DNA of 35,699 bases, taken from the NCBI GenBank assembly GCA_946186895.1, contig CAMHOW010000022.1, positions 1-35,699 of the forward strand. Reading direction: 5' to 3'. The notes below the pieces were generated by a model. The model was not told the origin of the DNA, searched no databases, and saw nothing but the letters and a program-made list of their open reading frames with translations. Source of the DNA: an uncultured Fibrobacter sp. Its GTDB lineage: Bacteria > Fibrobacterota > Fibrobacteria > Fibrobacterales > Fibrobacteraceae. Every line of letters starts with the position of its first letter. The first letter of the stretch is position 1. Below, one piece after another: positions 1 to 9,500 of the stretch. A program made the position numbers and the translations under genes.

Positions 1-2
1 AG

Positions 3-1565
3 TTCCAGGACACCTCGTTCCGCGATGGTTTCCAGTCTATTTTCGGTGCCCGTGTTTTCGCCAAGGACTTCATGCCCGCGGTGGAAGCTGCCGTAAAGGC
101 CGGTATCACCCACTTTGAAGCAGGTGGCGGCGCCCGTTTCCAGGCCCTGTACCAGAACTGCGGCGAAGACGCTTTCGACATGATGGACGAATTCCGTCGC
201 GTCGTGGGCCCGAAGATTCGCCTGCAGACCCTCGCCCGCGGCATTAACGTGGTGGCTCTGGCCCCCCAGCCCCGCGACATGATCAAGCTCCATGCCGACA
301 TGTTCAAGAAGCACGGCATGACCCGTATCCGTAACTTCGACGCCCTCAACGACGTGAACAACCTGATCTACTCCGGCAAGTGCATTACCGACGCCGGTCT
401 GGAACACGAAGTCGTGGTGACCATGATGGAACTGCCTCCGGGATGCGACCTGAACGCCGCCCACAACCCGGAATTCTACGAACGCATCCTCAAGAACATC
501 CTAGACGCAGGCATTCCGTTTGCCTCCGTGTGCTTCAAGGACGCTTCTGGTACCACGAACCCCACCAAGGTTTACGAGACCTTCAAGCGTGCCCGTAAGC
601 TTCTCGGCGACAAGGTCGAACTCCGCATCCACAGCCATGACACCTGCGGTACCGGTGTGGCCCAGTACAAGGCCGCCATCGAAGGTGGCGCCGACGGTGT
701 TGACCTGAGCCGCAAGCCCCTCTCTGGTGGTACGGCCCAGCCCGACCTGTTCTCCATGTTCCACGCTCTCAAGGGCACCGACTACAAGCTGGCCCTTGGC
801 GAAGACAGCATCGTGGACGATCACATCGCCGAACTCATGGAAGCGAACAACGTGGCCGTGGAATGCCTCAAGGACTACAACTTCCCGCCCGAAGCCCGTC
901 AGATTACCACTGACGTGATCTTCAGCCCCATGCCGGGTGGCGCTCTTACCGCCAACACCCTCATGATGCGCGAAACCAAGACCTTCCACCTGTTCCCGAA
1001 GGTTATCGAGAACATGAGTGAATGCGTCCGCCGCGGTGGCTTTGCTTCTTCCGTGACGCCGGTTTCTCAGTTCTACTTCCAGCAGGCCTACATGAACACC
1101 CTGAACCAGGCCGCAGGCCGCGGTACGTGGTTCAAGATGACGGAAGGCTACGGCAAGATGCTCCTCGGTTACCAGGGCAAGACCCCGTGCGAACCGGATC
1201 CGGAGCTCGTGAAGATCGCCGCCGACCAGTTCAACATGAAGCCGTTCAAGGAAGCCTATCCGGGCATCCAGTGCGCCGAAGAAATCCTTCCGCCGGGCAT
1301 CCCGGCTGCCAAGAAGCTCCTCGAAGAAAATGGCCTGCCGGTCAACGACGAGACCATCTTCATTACGGGCTGCCTCCAGACGAAGGCTGGCAACAAGGGT
1401 ATCGAATTCCTCAAGGGCAACCGCCACATTGGCGTGCCGAAGAAGGACCCGAACGCCGCTCCGGCAGTGGACACCAAGAACATGAAGGCCGGTGCCGCAA
1501 GCACCTACCGCATTGCCCTTGGCAACCAGAGCTGGGACGTGCAGGTTCAGACCCTCAGCAAGTAA
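3..1565 (+). CDS. Biotin-dependent carboxyltransferase subunit (pyruvate/oxaloacetate carboxyltransferase type), 5' truncated
   Basis: The reading frame is open to the left edge, so the true start lies outside the window. The first visible residues include FRDGFQS, which matches the RDxxQS signature opening the HMGL-like TIM barrel of pyruvate carboxylase, oxaloacetate decarboxylase alpha and transcarboxylase 5S subunits. FKDASG carries the lysine expected to be carbamylated, and HSHDTCG carries the HxHD metal ligands. PMPGGALTAN fits the conserved carboxylase domain that follows the barrel. The protein ends about 30 residues after an Ala/Pro-rich stretch and has no MKM biotinylation motif, so the biotin carrier must be separate. 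By family it moves a carboxyl group between biotin and pyruvate/oxaloacetate, which would suit succinate-forming metabolism. Whether it acts as a carboxylase, decarboxylase or transcarboxylase cannot be told here. Confidence 0.88.
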   Translation, partial: FQDTSFRDGFQSIFGARVFAKDFMPAVEAAVKAGITHFEAGGGARFQALYQNCGEDAFDMMDEFRRVVGPKIRLQTLARGINVVALAPQPRDMIKLHADMFKKHGMTRIRNFDALNDVNNLIYSGKCITDAGLEHEVVVTMMELPPGCDLNAAHNPEFYERILKNILDAGIPFASVCFKDASGTTNPTKVYETFKRARKLLGDKVELRIHSHDTCGTGVAQYKAAIEGGADGVDLSRKPLSGGTAQPDLFSMFHALKGTDYKLALGEDSIVDDHIAELMEANNVAVECLKDYNFPPEARQITTDVIFSPMPGGALTANTLMMRETKTFHLFPKVIENMSECVRRGGFASSVTPVSQFYFQQAYMNTLNQAAGRGTWFKMTEGYGKMLLGYQGKTPCEPDPELVKIAADQFNMKPFKEAYPGIQCAEEILPPGIPAAKKLLEENGLPVNDETIFITGCLQTKAGNKGIEFLKGNRHIGVPKKDPNAAPAVDTKNMKAGAASTYRIALGNQSWDVQVQTLSK

Positions 1566-1600
1566 TTTTTCACGGCGAATGCCGCGAACCCACATTAGAA

Positions 1601-1631
1601 AAGTCCCGGAAGAAATTCCGGGACTTTTTTT
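1601..1631 (+). terminator. Rho-independent terminator, probably bidirectional
   Basis: An 11-bp perfect stem (1601-1611 with 1616-1626) closes a GAAA loop and runs into seven T's on the plus strand. It lies 36 bases after the carboxyltransferase stop. Read on the minus strand, the stem is followed by a shorter T tract, so it can also end the lipoprotein gene that stops at 1649. Confidence 0.9.
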
Positions 1632-1648
1632 GCATGAATGAAAAATTT

Positions 1649-2449
1649 TTAGAAGGAGAAAGTCTTGCCCAGGCTTATGGAGAACAGTTCCTGCGTCGAT
1701 GTGGACAGACCGCCATGGAACCCTGACGGATGGTAATAGACAACGCCCGCGGACATAGCCGTTCCCACTCCCTGGACTATAGAACCCCCATTGGACAAGT
1801 TGTCCGAATAGACCATCCTCATCTCGTTCTTGATAACCCCATAGCGGCCACCCTTTCCGAGGCTAAAGCCATACCAGATTCCTGCCATGGGGAATATTTC
1901 ATTGTTGTCTGCAGGGCTATCGATGACACCTCTTTCCACCAGGTCCTTACGTTTGTCTTCGTAGTCGCCGTTGGACTGAGACAGCAAGATTCCGCCGCCA
2001 AAGCCAAACTGAACGAATCCTATCTTGAAGTCCGTTCCAAGCATCACCTGTTCCTGCAAAGACCAGAATGAGTAGGAATCTTCTCCCTCCTTAGAATCCA
2101 GCCAGTTGTTGTATTTATTCCAGCAAGGACTATCATTACAGTCAAACTTCAGAGTGCCCCCGTTCCCTGCAAACGCAGCCTGAACAAAGAACACGTCCAA
2201 GAATCGGTACTGCGCAAAGAGATCTCCACCCACAGAATGAACTTCGTCCACATTCTGCCCCATTCCATAGGGAGTCCCGAACAAGTCTACACCCACGGCA
2301 AAACTCTTCTGTTGCTCTCCGGACCATCTCGGTTCATGATAGATGGGCATAGGGTTAGATCCCATAGTCTGCATAAAGGGCTTGTTGCAGCCCACAAGCA
2401 AGCATACCACAATAGATAAAAGCAAAAAAACAATCAGTTTACTTTTCAT
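1649..2449 (-). CDS. Putative outer-membrane-associated lipoprotein, function unknown
   Basis: A 266-residue protein. The N-terminus has a lysine-containing start, a hydrophobic core and an LLVGC lipobox with the lipidated Cys at position 21. The mature part is rich in alternating aromatic and glycine stretches (for example QFGFGGGI and GIWYGFSLGKGG) and ends in Phe. This resembles a small beta-barrel or outer-membrane-anchored beta protein, but no named family is recognised. The start is supported by GGAAGG seven bases upstream of the ATG. It lies downstream of the hydrolase operon on the same strand, behind a possible weak terminator, and converges on the carboxyltransferase gene. The role is not inferable. 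Confidence 0.75.
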   Translation of the reverse strand: MKSKLIVFLLLSIVVCLLVGCNKPFMQTMGSNPMPIYHEPRWSGEQQKSFAVGVDLFGTPYGMGQNVDEVHSVGGDLFAQYRFLDVFFVQAAFAGNGGTLKFDCNDSPCWNKYNNWLDSKEGEDSYSFWSLQEQVMLGTDFKIGFVQFGFGGGILLSQSNGDYEDKRKDLVERGVIDSPADNNEIFPMAGIWYGFSLGKGGRYGVIKNEMRMVYSDNLSNGGSIVQGVGTAMSAGVVYYHPSGFHGGLSTSTQELFSISLGKTFSF

Positions 2450-2464
2450 ATTTCATCCTTCCTG

Positions 2465-2499
2465 AAAACGGTATTCCCAAATTACGAAAATACCGCTTT
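2465..2499 (-). terminator. Possible weak terminator after the hydrolase operon
   Basis: A 7-bp stem (2469-2475 with 2489-2495) with a 13-base loop and flanking A/T runs is followed on the minus strand by TTTT. It lies between the hydrolase stop at 2544 and the lipoprotein start at 2449. The large loop and short U tract make it a weak candidate. Confidence 0.4.
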
Positions 2500-2543
2500 T
2501 GAGGTTCAAAAGATATTATTTTATTTTCAACGCATCAACCAAA

Positions 2544-5060
2544 TTACTCCAGCGTTATTGAACGGACAATGCACTTTTCGCCAGCCTTCATCGCCTGTAA
2601 TCCTAGACGGGAAGCGGAAAGGGAGCCTTTGGGAGTAATGTTCGTATTAATCAAATCGGACAATGGTAATTTTTTACTAACAAACCCATTTTGTAAACTA
2701 CCGTTGCCTATATTCACATTTTTCCCAGACTTTGCGTCAAAGAAAACGGATGTGTTCTGACAGGTTCCAGGCCAGTATACCACATTCAAATTCTTGTAGG
2801 CGTCCATGGAATAGTTCTTCTTCAAGTCAAAATGAGCTCCATCCAAGTTGGACTTGAATTCAAAGGAAATTCCAGACCCAAGGCCATCGGAATAGTCCTT
2901 GACCATGACGGTATCGGACCAGGGAACAACCTTGTAAGACGTGTTCGGATAAACCTTTGCCGAGGGGATAGCAGGCGGGATCTCCTCTAGGTTGTTGGCA
3001 TTGATTACAAGTCTAGGCCGACGGAGTATCACGTTACCGCCTGCAGAGTTCAACACCAGGCGGAACCAACGGAAATTTTTCAGAGCCCCAGCCGTAGCAG
3101 GCATCTGCCAACGGATGGTATGGAACAAGCCATCCTGGGGAACATCCTGTTCGGAGAATTGTACCTGATGACCACCGGTTTTTCTCTGAGTCAGCAGCAA
3201 TTCGGCTTTCATCCAGTTGTTCTTGGGATTCTGGACTTTCATCTCCACTTCGAAGATGCTCGATGCAGGAACATCAAAACCATTGTCTACGGTCGCCACA
3301 TTCTTCCAACCTGCCGGAAGCACGAAAGCAACCTGGCCGGAACTTTCTGTTGCAACGGTGTTATAATCATAACGTACATACCCAAAGGACTTGCTCTGGA
3401 GAATCCCGCCATTCTTGATGACGGCGGGCATCTTGCCTTGATCCATGCAAGACGTACTTGGCGAGAAGAAACCTCCCAGCTTGGGATTCCGGAACCGGCC
3501 TGTTGCCGTATTGTAGTCAGCCTTGGCCACCTCGCAAAGAACTCGCCAAATGTCTACCTGCATGCCGGCAAGGACCGTCTTGTCTATAGAGCCGTCACTC
3601 CTTGCCGGAGACTCGATATGGCGGCCACTCATAGGTTCGGAATACCTTGGATGGCTTGGGTCTACGGCGTAGATCGCCTTGGCGGTACTTCTTGACTCCG
3701 ACTTTTCAAAGGCAAGGCCCGTCGAAGCCTGGCTGTGGGCACAACTTTTACGGATAGCCAATTCCCCATCGCATTTTAGGTCCATGGCGCTCACCGTGGG
3801 TATGAACGTACTGCTGGCCTGGTAAAGCGTATCGTCGTTCCAGTAAGATTTCAAAGGAAGGCTTGCAACGGTAAGGCCACCCACCTTGACCTTCTTGTCC
3901 CAATTTTTGGGCATGGCCTCTTCCATACCATCACGCAGGGATTGGTACAGGGTTTTCGCAAAGGGGTAAGTGCTCCCCTGGACGAAATCGAAGTCGGTGG
4001 CGCCCTTCTTAGAAGTCTCGTCCACGTCGGTGTTGAATTCGTACTTGCGGTTACGGGCAAATTCCCCCGATTCTGCCGTAGAATAGGAAAGGGAACTAGT
4101 CGCTCGCCCCATCACCTTGGATAGTAATTCCGTACGGCGTTCCAGAGCATAGTACTTATTCTTATGGGCTGGATCCTTGCCCTTCAGCTGTCCCTGGGCC
4201 ACAAGCACCGTAGGGAATCCCTTATACTCGGCGGCCTTGCGGTAATCTCCGAAAAGGAACCGGTCTGTACCCGTCTTGGGTTTGTACGTGGTGTTGCCAG
4301 CCTCCGTATCGTAAATGAGCAAGTCTCTTGCCCCCGGAGAGGAAATCAGGTCATAGAAGGCCTCTGCGGCGCCCACTTCCGCCTCGTTAGCCCAAAAATC
4401 GATGGATGCCACAAGGCCCCTGGGCATCACAGCACCCTGGTGGGGCGAATCCAGCGACGCAAAGAAACGCACCGGCGTTCCCTCGGACTTGTTACGCCCA
4501 GAATCATAAAGGTAGGCCCCATAACGCCCGAGAATTCCGCCCTGGCTAATGCCTAGGATTACGAATCCGTCCTGCTTTTTATTCGGGAAGGGGATAAGGA
4601 TGTTGTCATCCAGAAACTTCAAAAGACCCGCAAGGGATTCGCTGTTCTGTTGCAACGAACGGATTACGGTTTCCGAAAACTGGACTAAGACCGGCGTGTA
4701 ACCCAAAGACTTGAGCATTTCGGGAATGCCGAATTCTTCCGTCTCACGCTGCAACTGGGAAAGGGTCCGCTTCTCATCGGTACTTAGGTGTATCCCGTCT
4801 ATGATAAAGAAGGGCCTTTCCAAGTAGAAGCCGAACTGCGCCGTGGCAAGTTCCGGCGGGTCGATAAAGCGAAGGCGAACTTGGGGCATCTTCCCTGTCT
4901 TGGGCAGACCGGCCCGATTATAGCATACCCCGCCAAACAAGGCGTTCTGCTCCGAAATACAAGGGTCTACCGCTTTCTCGTAAAACAGGTCTACTGTTTT
5001 TGCAAAGAGCATTCCCGCAAAGGAAAGCAAGAACATCAATAGCGTTTTCATACAATTCAT
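2544..5060 (-). CDS. Secreted alpha/beta-hydrolase-like protein with C-terminal beta-sandwich modules
   Basis: An 838-residue protein with a probable signal peptide (residues 1-20, ending MLFA). Residues about 65-330 look like an alpha/beta hydrolase: GISQGG at 170-175 is a GxSxG nucleophile elbow with Ser172 as candidate nucleophile, and a later SLDSPHQG motif resembles lipase/esterase cores. The catalytic Asp and His could not be assigned. Residues about 560-690 and 715-838 have the composition of jelly-roll modules as seen in carbohydrate-binding domains (inference). GGAGG lies seven bases before the ATG, inside the end of the upstream gene. The start overlaps that gene's stop by one base, so the two are probably translationally coupled. 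An internal ATG three codons downstream is an alternative start. The substrate is unknown; a polysaccharide or lipid ester is plausible. Confidence 0.72.
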   Translation of the reverse strand: MNCMKTLLMFLLSFAGMLFAKTVDLFYEKAVDPCISEQNALFGGVCYNRAGLPKTGKMPQVRLRFIDPPELATAQFGFYLERPFFIIDGIHLSTDEKRTLSQLQRETEEFGIPEMLKSLGYTPVLVQFSETVIRSLQQNSESLAGLLKFLDDNILIPFPNKKQDGFVILGISQGGILGRYGAYLYDSGRNKSEGTPVRFFASLDSPHQGAVMPRGLVASIDFWANEAEVGAAEAFYDLISSPGARDLLIYDTEAGNTTYKPKTGTDRFLFGDYRKAAEYKGFPTVLVAQGQLKGKDPAHKNKYYALERRTELLSKVMGRATSSLSYSTAESGEFARNRKYEFNTDVDETSKKGATDFDFVQGSTYPFAKTLYQSLRDGMEEAMPKNWDKKVKVGGLTVASLPLKSYWNDDTLYQASSTFIPTVSAMDLKCDGELAIRKSCAHSQASTGLAFEKSESRSTAKAIYAVDPSHPRYSEPMSGRHIESPARSDGSIDKTVLAGMQVDIWRVLCEVAKADYNTATGRFRNPKLGGFFSPSTSCMDQGKMPAVIKNGGILQSKSFGYVRYDYNTVATESSGQVAFVLPAGWKNVATVDNGFDVPASSIFEVEMKVQNPKNNWMKAELLLTQRKTGGHQVQFSEQDVPQDGLFHTIRWQMPATAGALKNFRWFRLVLNSAGGNVILRRPRLVINANNLEEIPPAIPSAKVYPNTSYKVVPWSDTVMVKDYSDGLGSGISFEFKSNLDGAHFDLKKNYSMDAYKNLNVVYWPGTCQNTSVFFDAKSGKNVNIGNGSLQNGFVSKKLPLSDLINTNITPKGSLSASRLGLQAMKAGEKCIVRSITLE

Positions 5061-6334
5061 TACTTTACCTCCACGAACAGCTTTTGTTCAAAGACCTTCC
5101 CTTCGGAATGAATCTTCACCAGGATTTTCTGGAGACCGGCGGATTCAAATTCCAGCAGTCCTTCGGACTTCGGTTCCAGTTTTAAGCACTTGCCTCCGGT
5201 ACACAGCTCTATTTCCGGAAGTTTCCCGCTAGGCGTAACGGTAAAGTAAGGGTCATAAACCACTCGGATTTTTGACGACACCACGTACGGGGACGAAAGC
5301 CCCACAAGAACCAGGTGATAATCCTGAATTTCACGCTTGGCGCAGACACTATCACCGCAATAGGTTACCCCATAGTCCATGTTGGCCACCAGCAAAGGCA
5401 ATACCTGCTGGTCGCTCATAGCGGCCAGGGTTCCCGCCTCATCAAAGAGCCGCTTGGAATTGGGAATAGCACCCTCGCCAAGGCCGCCCTTTTCTATAAG
5501 GAACAAGCTGTTGTACCAACCGCGCCAGGATTCCTTGGCGGTCAGGCTATCCGCATCCTTGTAATTTAGGATGCGCAGCTGGCTTTCTTCGGAAATCACG
5601 AACTTCGCAGAAGTTTCCCTATTCAAAGCAGCTTTCTCGCTTGCAGAATAGCGGGACTTGACGGGACGTTCCAATATATCTTCAAACAGGCCCGCTCTTT
5701 TTACCGATGACGGATCCACATCCACGAAGGTGTAGGGAGCCTTCACCTCAGGTGATTCTTCGCCCTGCTCACCCGTGACTGTGGCCGCACCATCCTGGAC
5801 ACAACTCAGAGTAACATCGTCCAAGAACAGGGTGGTATATTGGTTGGCGGGAACACCGAACAGGCCTATTCCCACCTTGTCCACCTCCACAGAAGAGCCT
5901 TCCATCAAAGATGAAATGGGAATATCCAGGGAGCGGGTCTTACCCGCTTCTAGTGTATGGAAAGACATCTTCCCATTACCGCCGGGCCCCGAAAGCCAGA
6001 CACCCAAGTTTCCCGCCTGGGTAGAACGGGCCTTCAGCTTCAGGGAGCCACCCTGCACCACGGCAGGCAGGGCGTCAAAAACCAGGGAACCGGTCCAATC
6101 CCCATGGTAGTTGCGCATGCCAGAAAGCCGGATATAGGGTGATTTCATGTTGTCGAAATCGCCCCAGTTGGCAGACCATTCCGGAGGCTCTGGAAAAGAC
6201 CGGGTAGACTCTTCCATAAGGCCTTTGGAACTGCCGTTTTCGTATAACACAAGGTTCTTGCAATTAGCTGCAAATGCAGCAGAGGAGAGCAAGGCTCCTC
6301 CAAGGGCCAGAAGGCCCCAAATCCTATTTCTCAT
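5060..6334 (-). CDS. Secreted protein with a galactose-binding-like/CBM-like N-terminal module, function unknown
   Basis: The start is placed at 6334 because GGAGG precedes this ATG by six bases and the resulting 424-residue protein begins with a clear signal peptide (MRNRIWGLLALGG followed by SAAFA). The frame stays open 34 codons further upstream, but that part has no secretion signal at its N-terminus and crosses the leader. Mature residues about 30-170 (pattern YIRLSG, LKLKARS, LFLDDVTLSC) look like a beta-sandwich carbohydrate-binding fold. The C-terminal part after about 190 is not recognised; paired cysteines (CTGGKC) suggest an exported disulfide protein. It is the first gene of a two-gene operon with the alpha/beta-hydrolase-like protein. 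Confidence 0.7.
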   Translation of the reverse strand: MRNRIWGLLALGGALLSSAAFAANCKNLVLYENGSSKGLMEESTRSFPEPPEWSANWGDFDNMKSPYIRLSGMRNYHGDWTGSLVFDALPAVVQGGSLKLKARSTQAGNLGVWLSGPGGNGKMSFHTLEAGKTRSLDIPISSLMEGSSVEVDKVGIGLFGVPANQYTTLFLDDVTLSCVQDGAATVTGEQGEESPEVKAPYTFVDVDPSSVKRAGLFEDILERPVKSRYSASEKAALNRETSAKFVISEESQLRILNYKDADSLTAKESWRGWYNSLFLIEKGGLGEGAIPNSKRLFDEAGTLAAMSDQQVLPLLVANMDYGVTYCGDSVCAKREIQDYHLVLVGLSSPYVVSSKIRVVYDPYFTVTPSGKLPEIELCTGGKCLKLEPKSEGLLEFESAGLQKILVKIHSEGKVFEQKLFVEVK

Positions 6335-6401
6335 AGGAATCCTCCAAAAGAGAATCATCTGGAAAAAGGCGGAAAGGGGCCCGCCACGAAGACTATCAAA
6401 C

Positions 6402-6434
6402 AAAAAAGGCACACTCCCCGAAGGGACATGTGCC
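6402..6434 (-). terminator. Strong terminator or attenuator with a UUCG tetraloop
   Basis: On the minus strand, arms 6423-6434 and 6408-6418 pair with one small internal asymmetry. They close a cUUCGg tetraloop and are followed immediately by six T's (6402-6407). It sits about 160 bases after the GH9 stop but only about 70 bases before the next start codon at 6334, so it may attenuate the hydrolase operon rather than simply end the GH9 transcript. Confidence 0.75.
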
Positions 6435-6536
6435 AATACTCGTTTTCAATCCGGAGCGAAAGATAAATAAATCTCTAGGCCTGTAAAGAGGCTACTTGGG
6501 AAAATTAATTTTACCGAAAAAGTCGGCAACTTTTCC

Positions 6537-6587
6537 GAAAAAATAAGTCATATAGGGAGTTTATGAATAGAAAGCAGCCCCTATGAC
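6537..6587 (-). terminator. Probable terminator of the large GH9 gene
   Basis: On the minus strand, GTCATAGGGG (6587-6578) pairs with the stretch at 6556-6547, with one mismatch or bulge. This is followed by TTATTTTTT. It begins 9 bases after the GH9 stop. The loop is long (about 20 bases). Confidence 0.55.
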
Positions 6588-6595
6588 CTGTTGAC

Positions 6596-9500
6596 TTACC
6601 AAATATTCAGCACCATAATGTCAGCCTGGATTCTGAGCAACAATCGTCCAGTGTAAGGAACCGATATGAACTGACTTTCCTGCGTAATCCGTCCTTTTTT
6701 GACGACACGGCCCTGCATATCCATCAAAGTAAACGTAGACCCTATCCTTGCTTGAGAGACAATCAGTCCATTCGGCACCACGTCTACTGTAAACTTGGGC
6801 AACATGTTGGCCGTTACAATTGCATCACGCCCGTTGGCAGCCGAACTCGACATATTCTTTCCTCCGGAGGAACCCGAGGATGCAACGGAACTGCCGGACT
6901 TGGCACCACTACTACTGGACATATTGCTAGAGGAGCTCGCCACAGATCCACTGGATTTTGCGGACGAACTAGACACGGAACCAGAAGAACTTGAATTCGT
7001 CACCGAGGAACAGGACCCTACAGAAGAAGAACTTTCCGTGTAGGCATTGACCTCTGCAAAGACCGGAGTTTCACCGGCAGCAAGGGCAGAAAGGGCTCCC
7101 GCAAGGTAAGCAAGTGGAGCGTTCCAGTTGATAGCGACTTCATTAGTGGCGTAGCTACAAGCGCTATCCAGGTACGTCGTTGCAGGATACGAAGTCTTAT
7201 AATTGGAACAGCCTGAATAACTAATGTCAGAATTATCGTTCATTTGCGGACCACCCACCAACATGCCAGGCACGGGAGCATTCACTCCATCGGCCTGCGA
7301 AATTCTGTGATGCGGGTTCATTGGAGATTTTTTACCGACTCCCGTCACAAAGCTCATGTTCAGGGGGTTCTTGCCCATCAGATAATCCAGAGTCCTTACC
7401 GCCGTATTGTAATATTCTTTTTTGCCGGTCAGGTAATAGGCGTACAGCAGCCACACACCCTGATTGGCGGCAACGGCGTTAGACCCCCAAACGAAATCGT
7501 CAGACTGCATCGGAACACCGAAACCGGTCGACGCATCCCGAACCATCCTATTGGCAGTCGCAATCAAGTCGGTATAGGCACCCGTGCCGAAATCAACCTT
7601 GTAAATAGATTTTGCATAGGTAGCAAGGCCATAAACATTCTGCCACGACGGAATAACACCCGACGAGCCTTCTTTTTTATAGGTTGCTTTTCCTGTAGAA
7701 ACATAAAGTTCTGTAGCCGCAAATTGCGCTTCGTCGGAAGCATCGGAATCTTCGTAAGCTCCAGTTTTTACACCCGTCGGGTTGGCAAGATACAGGGCAT
7801 TCGGGTGCTCTTCCGCCCAGCGATAGGCCAATTCTGCCGCAGCAAGGCACTTTGCGGCATAAGAAGCATCGTAATCCCTATACACCCGTGAAGCCGCAGC
7901 CATTACGCCTGCAAAATCATACGAAGCAGTTACACTTTTCCCTATGATATAACGCGTTCCAGAAGCATCTTTGGCAGGCATCACCGTTCCCGGGAATTCA
8001 AGTCCCGTTAACTTATGGTACACACCGCCATCTTTTGCCTGCATCGTTAGCATCCAATCCAAATTGTACTTGATTTCGGCAAGTAGGTCGGGCAAGCCTC
8101 CTTCCGCAGGAATACCCCACTTAAACGTCTCGAAATAGTTGGGGAAATGCTCGTATAAAGAAAGGAGCGTATATGTCGAAATGCCCGAATTCACAACATA
8201 TTTGCCGTAATCCCCCGCATCATACCAACCTTTAGCCGAGGCTATTACACCTTCATCGCCCGTCGAAGAATGAATCCGCACTTCAGTATCGGGATGACCA
8301 GCCGCACGGGCATAAACCCCGGCATACTCCTCCGTTAGTTCCATGGAAGCGCGTTGGTAGTAATAGAACTTAAGAGACGCCTTCAGCAAATCTTCGTAAG
8401 CATTTGAAGATATCTTCAGCCCCTTGTATATGGTGTCTTTTCCTTGCACCACACTATAGGTCCCGTTTTCAGTGAGCTCAGAGAAATCGGCGAGTTTAAT
8501 CCACTGTCCGCTCGGAGCATAACCCGACTGCTCACTCAGCGAAACCGTCAACGCGACTTTACCCGATTCACCGATAAACTGAAGCGGATCTTCAGAGCCG
8601 TATTCAACCACGAGTTCCTTAAAGCCGTTTTTCTGGAAACCAATTTGCGAAGCGTAGACCGTACCGGGGCACTGAATTTCGCGTTCCTCAACATAAACCT
8701 TCTCTATGGCAAAGCCACCTGCGCGGCCGCCACCATTGATATAAAATTCTCCAGTCTGGCTACTGCCACAATGGTTATAGACTTCAGATTCGAACGAACC
8801 ATCCAGTTTAAAAACATACTCATAGAAGACATCATATGGTTGCTTATTCTGCATCAGACCTGCGTACACCATATCAGATGTAACATCATCATAGGGGTAG
8901 CCACTCCCCTTTATTTTGTAGGAATGTCCCTTCTGCAAATAAATGGTACGTTTCGCTTGGATAGCATAGAGGTTCGTACTTTCAGAATTAGACCAGAACT
9001 GAAGCACTATGGCACCACCATCATTTTCAACCAGTTTTGTGTTGCCCGCACCACCGCTCGTTGGGAGCAGATACCACCCCGCAGTGCTCCTGGTACTGTC
9101 GAAATTACCCATTCCTCCAAGTGCATCTACGACCCAGGCTTCGCCATGCGCCTCAGAACTCATCGGCACATACGAGGAACTAGATCCGACGCTAGAAGAA
9201 CTTGCTTCACTCGAAGAACTAGGCACCGAGCTACTAGATCCCTCACTGGCGGAACTTTCATTCGGGTCAATGAAGTTTGCAAAATACGAGACATCGCCCG
9301 TCACCACCGAGACCTCAGGCGTCCAACCAACAAAGTCATAATTTTCGCGCGTAGGATTATCACCCCTAAATACCGGCAATTCGCCGTAGAGAAGCCTATC
9401 ACTCTGCAAAATAGAACCTTGGTCTAAGAACTGGACCGAATAGTAGATACTTTCATATCTTGCTATCAAGGTCGTCGCTGCCGTAAATTTTTTGCTAGAA

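Larger units (their letters stand above)
6335..6595 (-). promoter_or_regulatory. Leader and intergenic region between the GH9 gene and the hydrolase operon
   Basis: No gene is seen. Read on the minus strand it holds, in order: a terminator just after the GH9 stop, an imperfect 9-bp inverted repeat (6515-6523 with 6529-6537), an AT palindrome (about 6500-6511), a strong hairpin with T tract (6402-6434), and the GGAGG ribosome site before 6334. No convincing -35/-10 pair could be assigned. Confidence 0.5.

Noticed and set aside
501..1595. 364-codon open frame on the minus strand over the carboxyltransferase gene
   Set aside because: It is antisense to a clear conserved gene in GC-rich DNA, has a low-complexity Val/Leu/Gly/His-rich product and no recognisable motif.
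1022..1726. 234-codon frame in +1 register to the carboxyltransferase
   Set aside because: It overlaps the conserved gene for most of its length, runs through the terminator, and has Arg/Pro/Gln-rich shadow composition.
8444..9427. 327-codon plus-strand frame inside the large GH9 gene
   Set aside because: Antisense to the CBM and linker region of an intact GH9 gene; the product has no family features or ribosome site.
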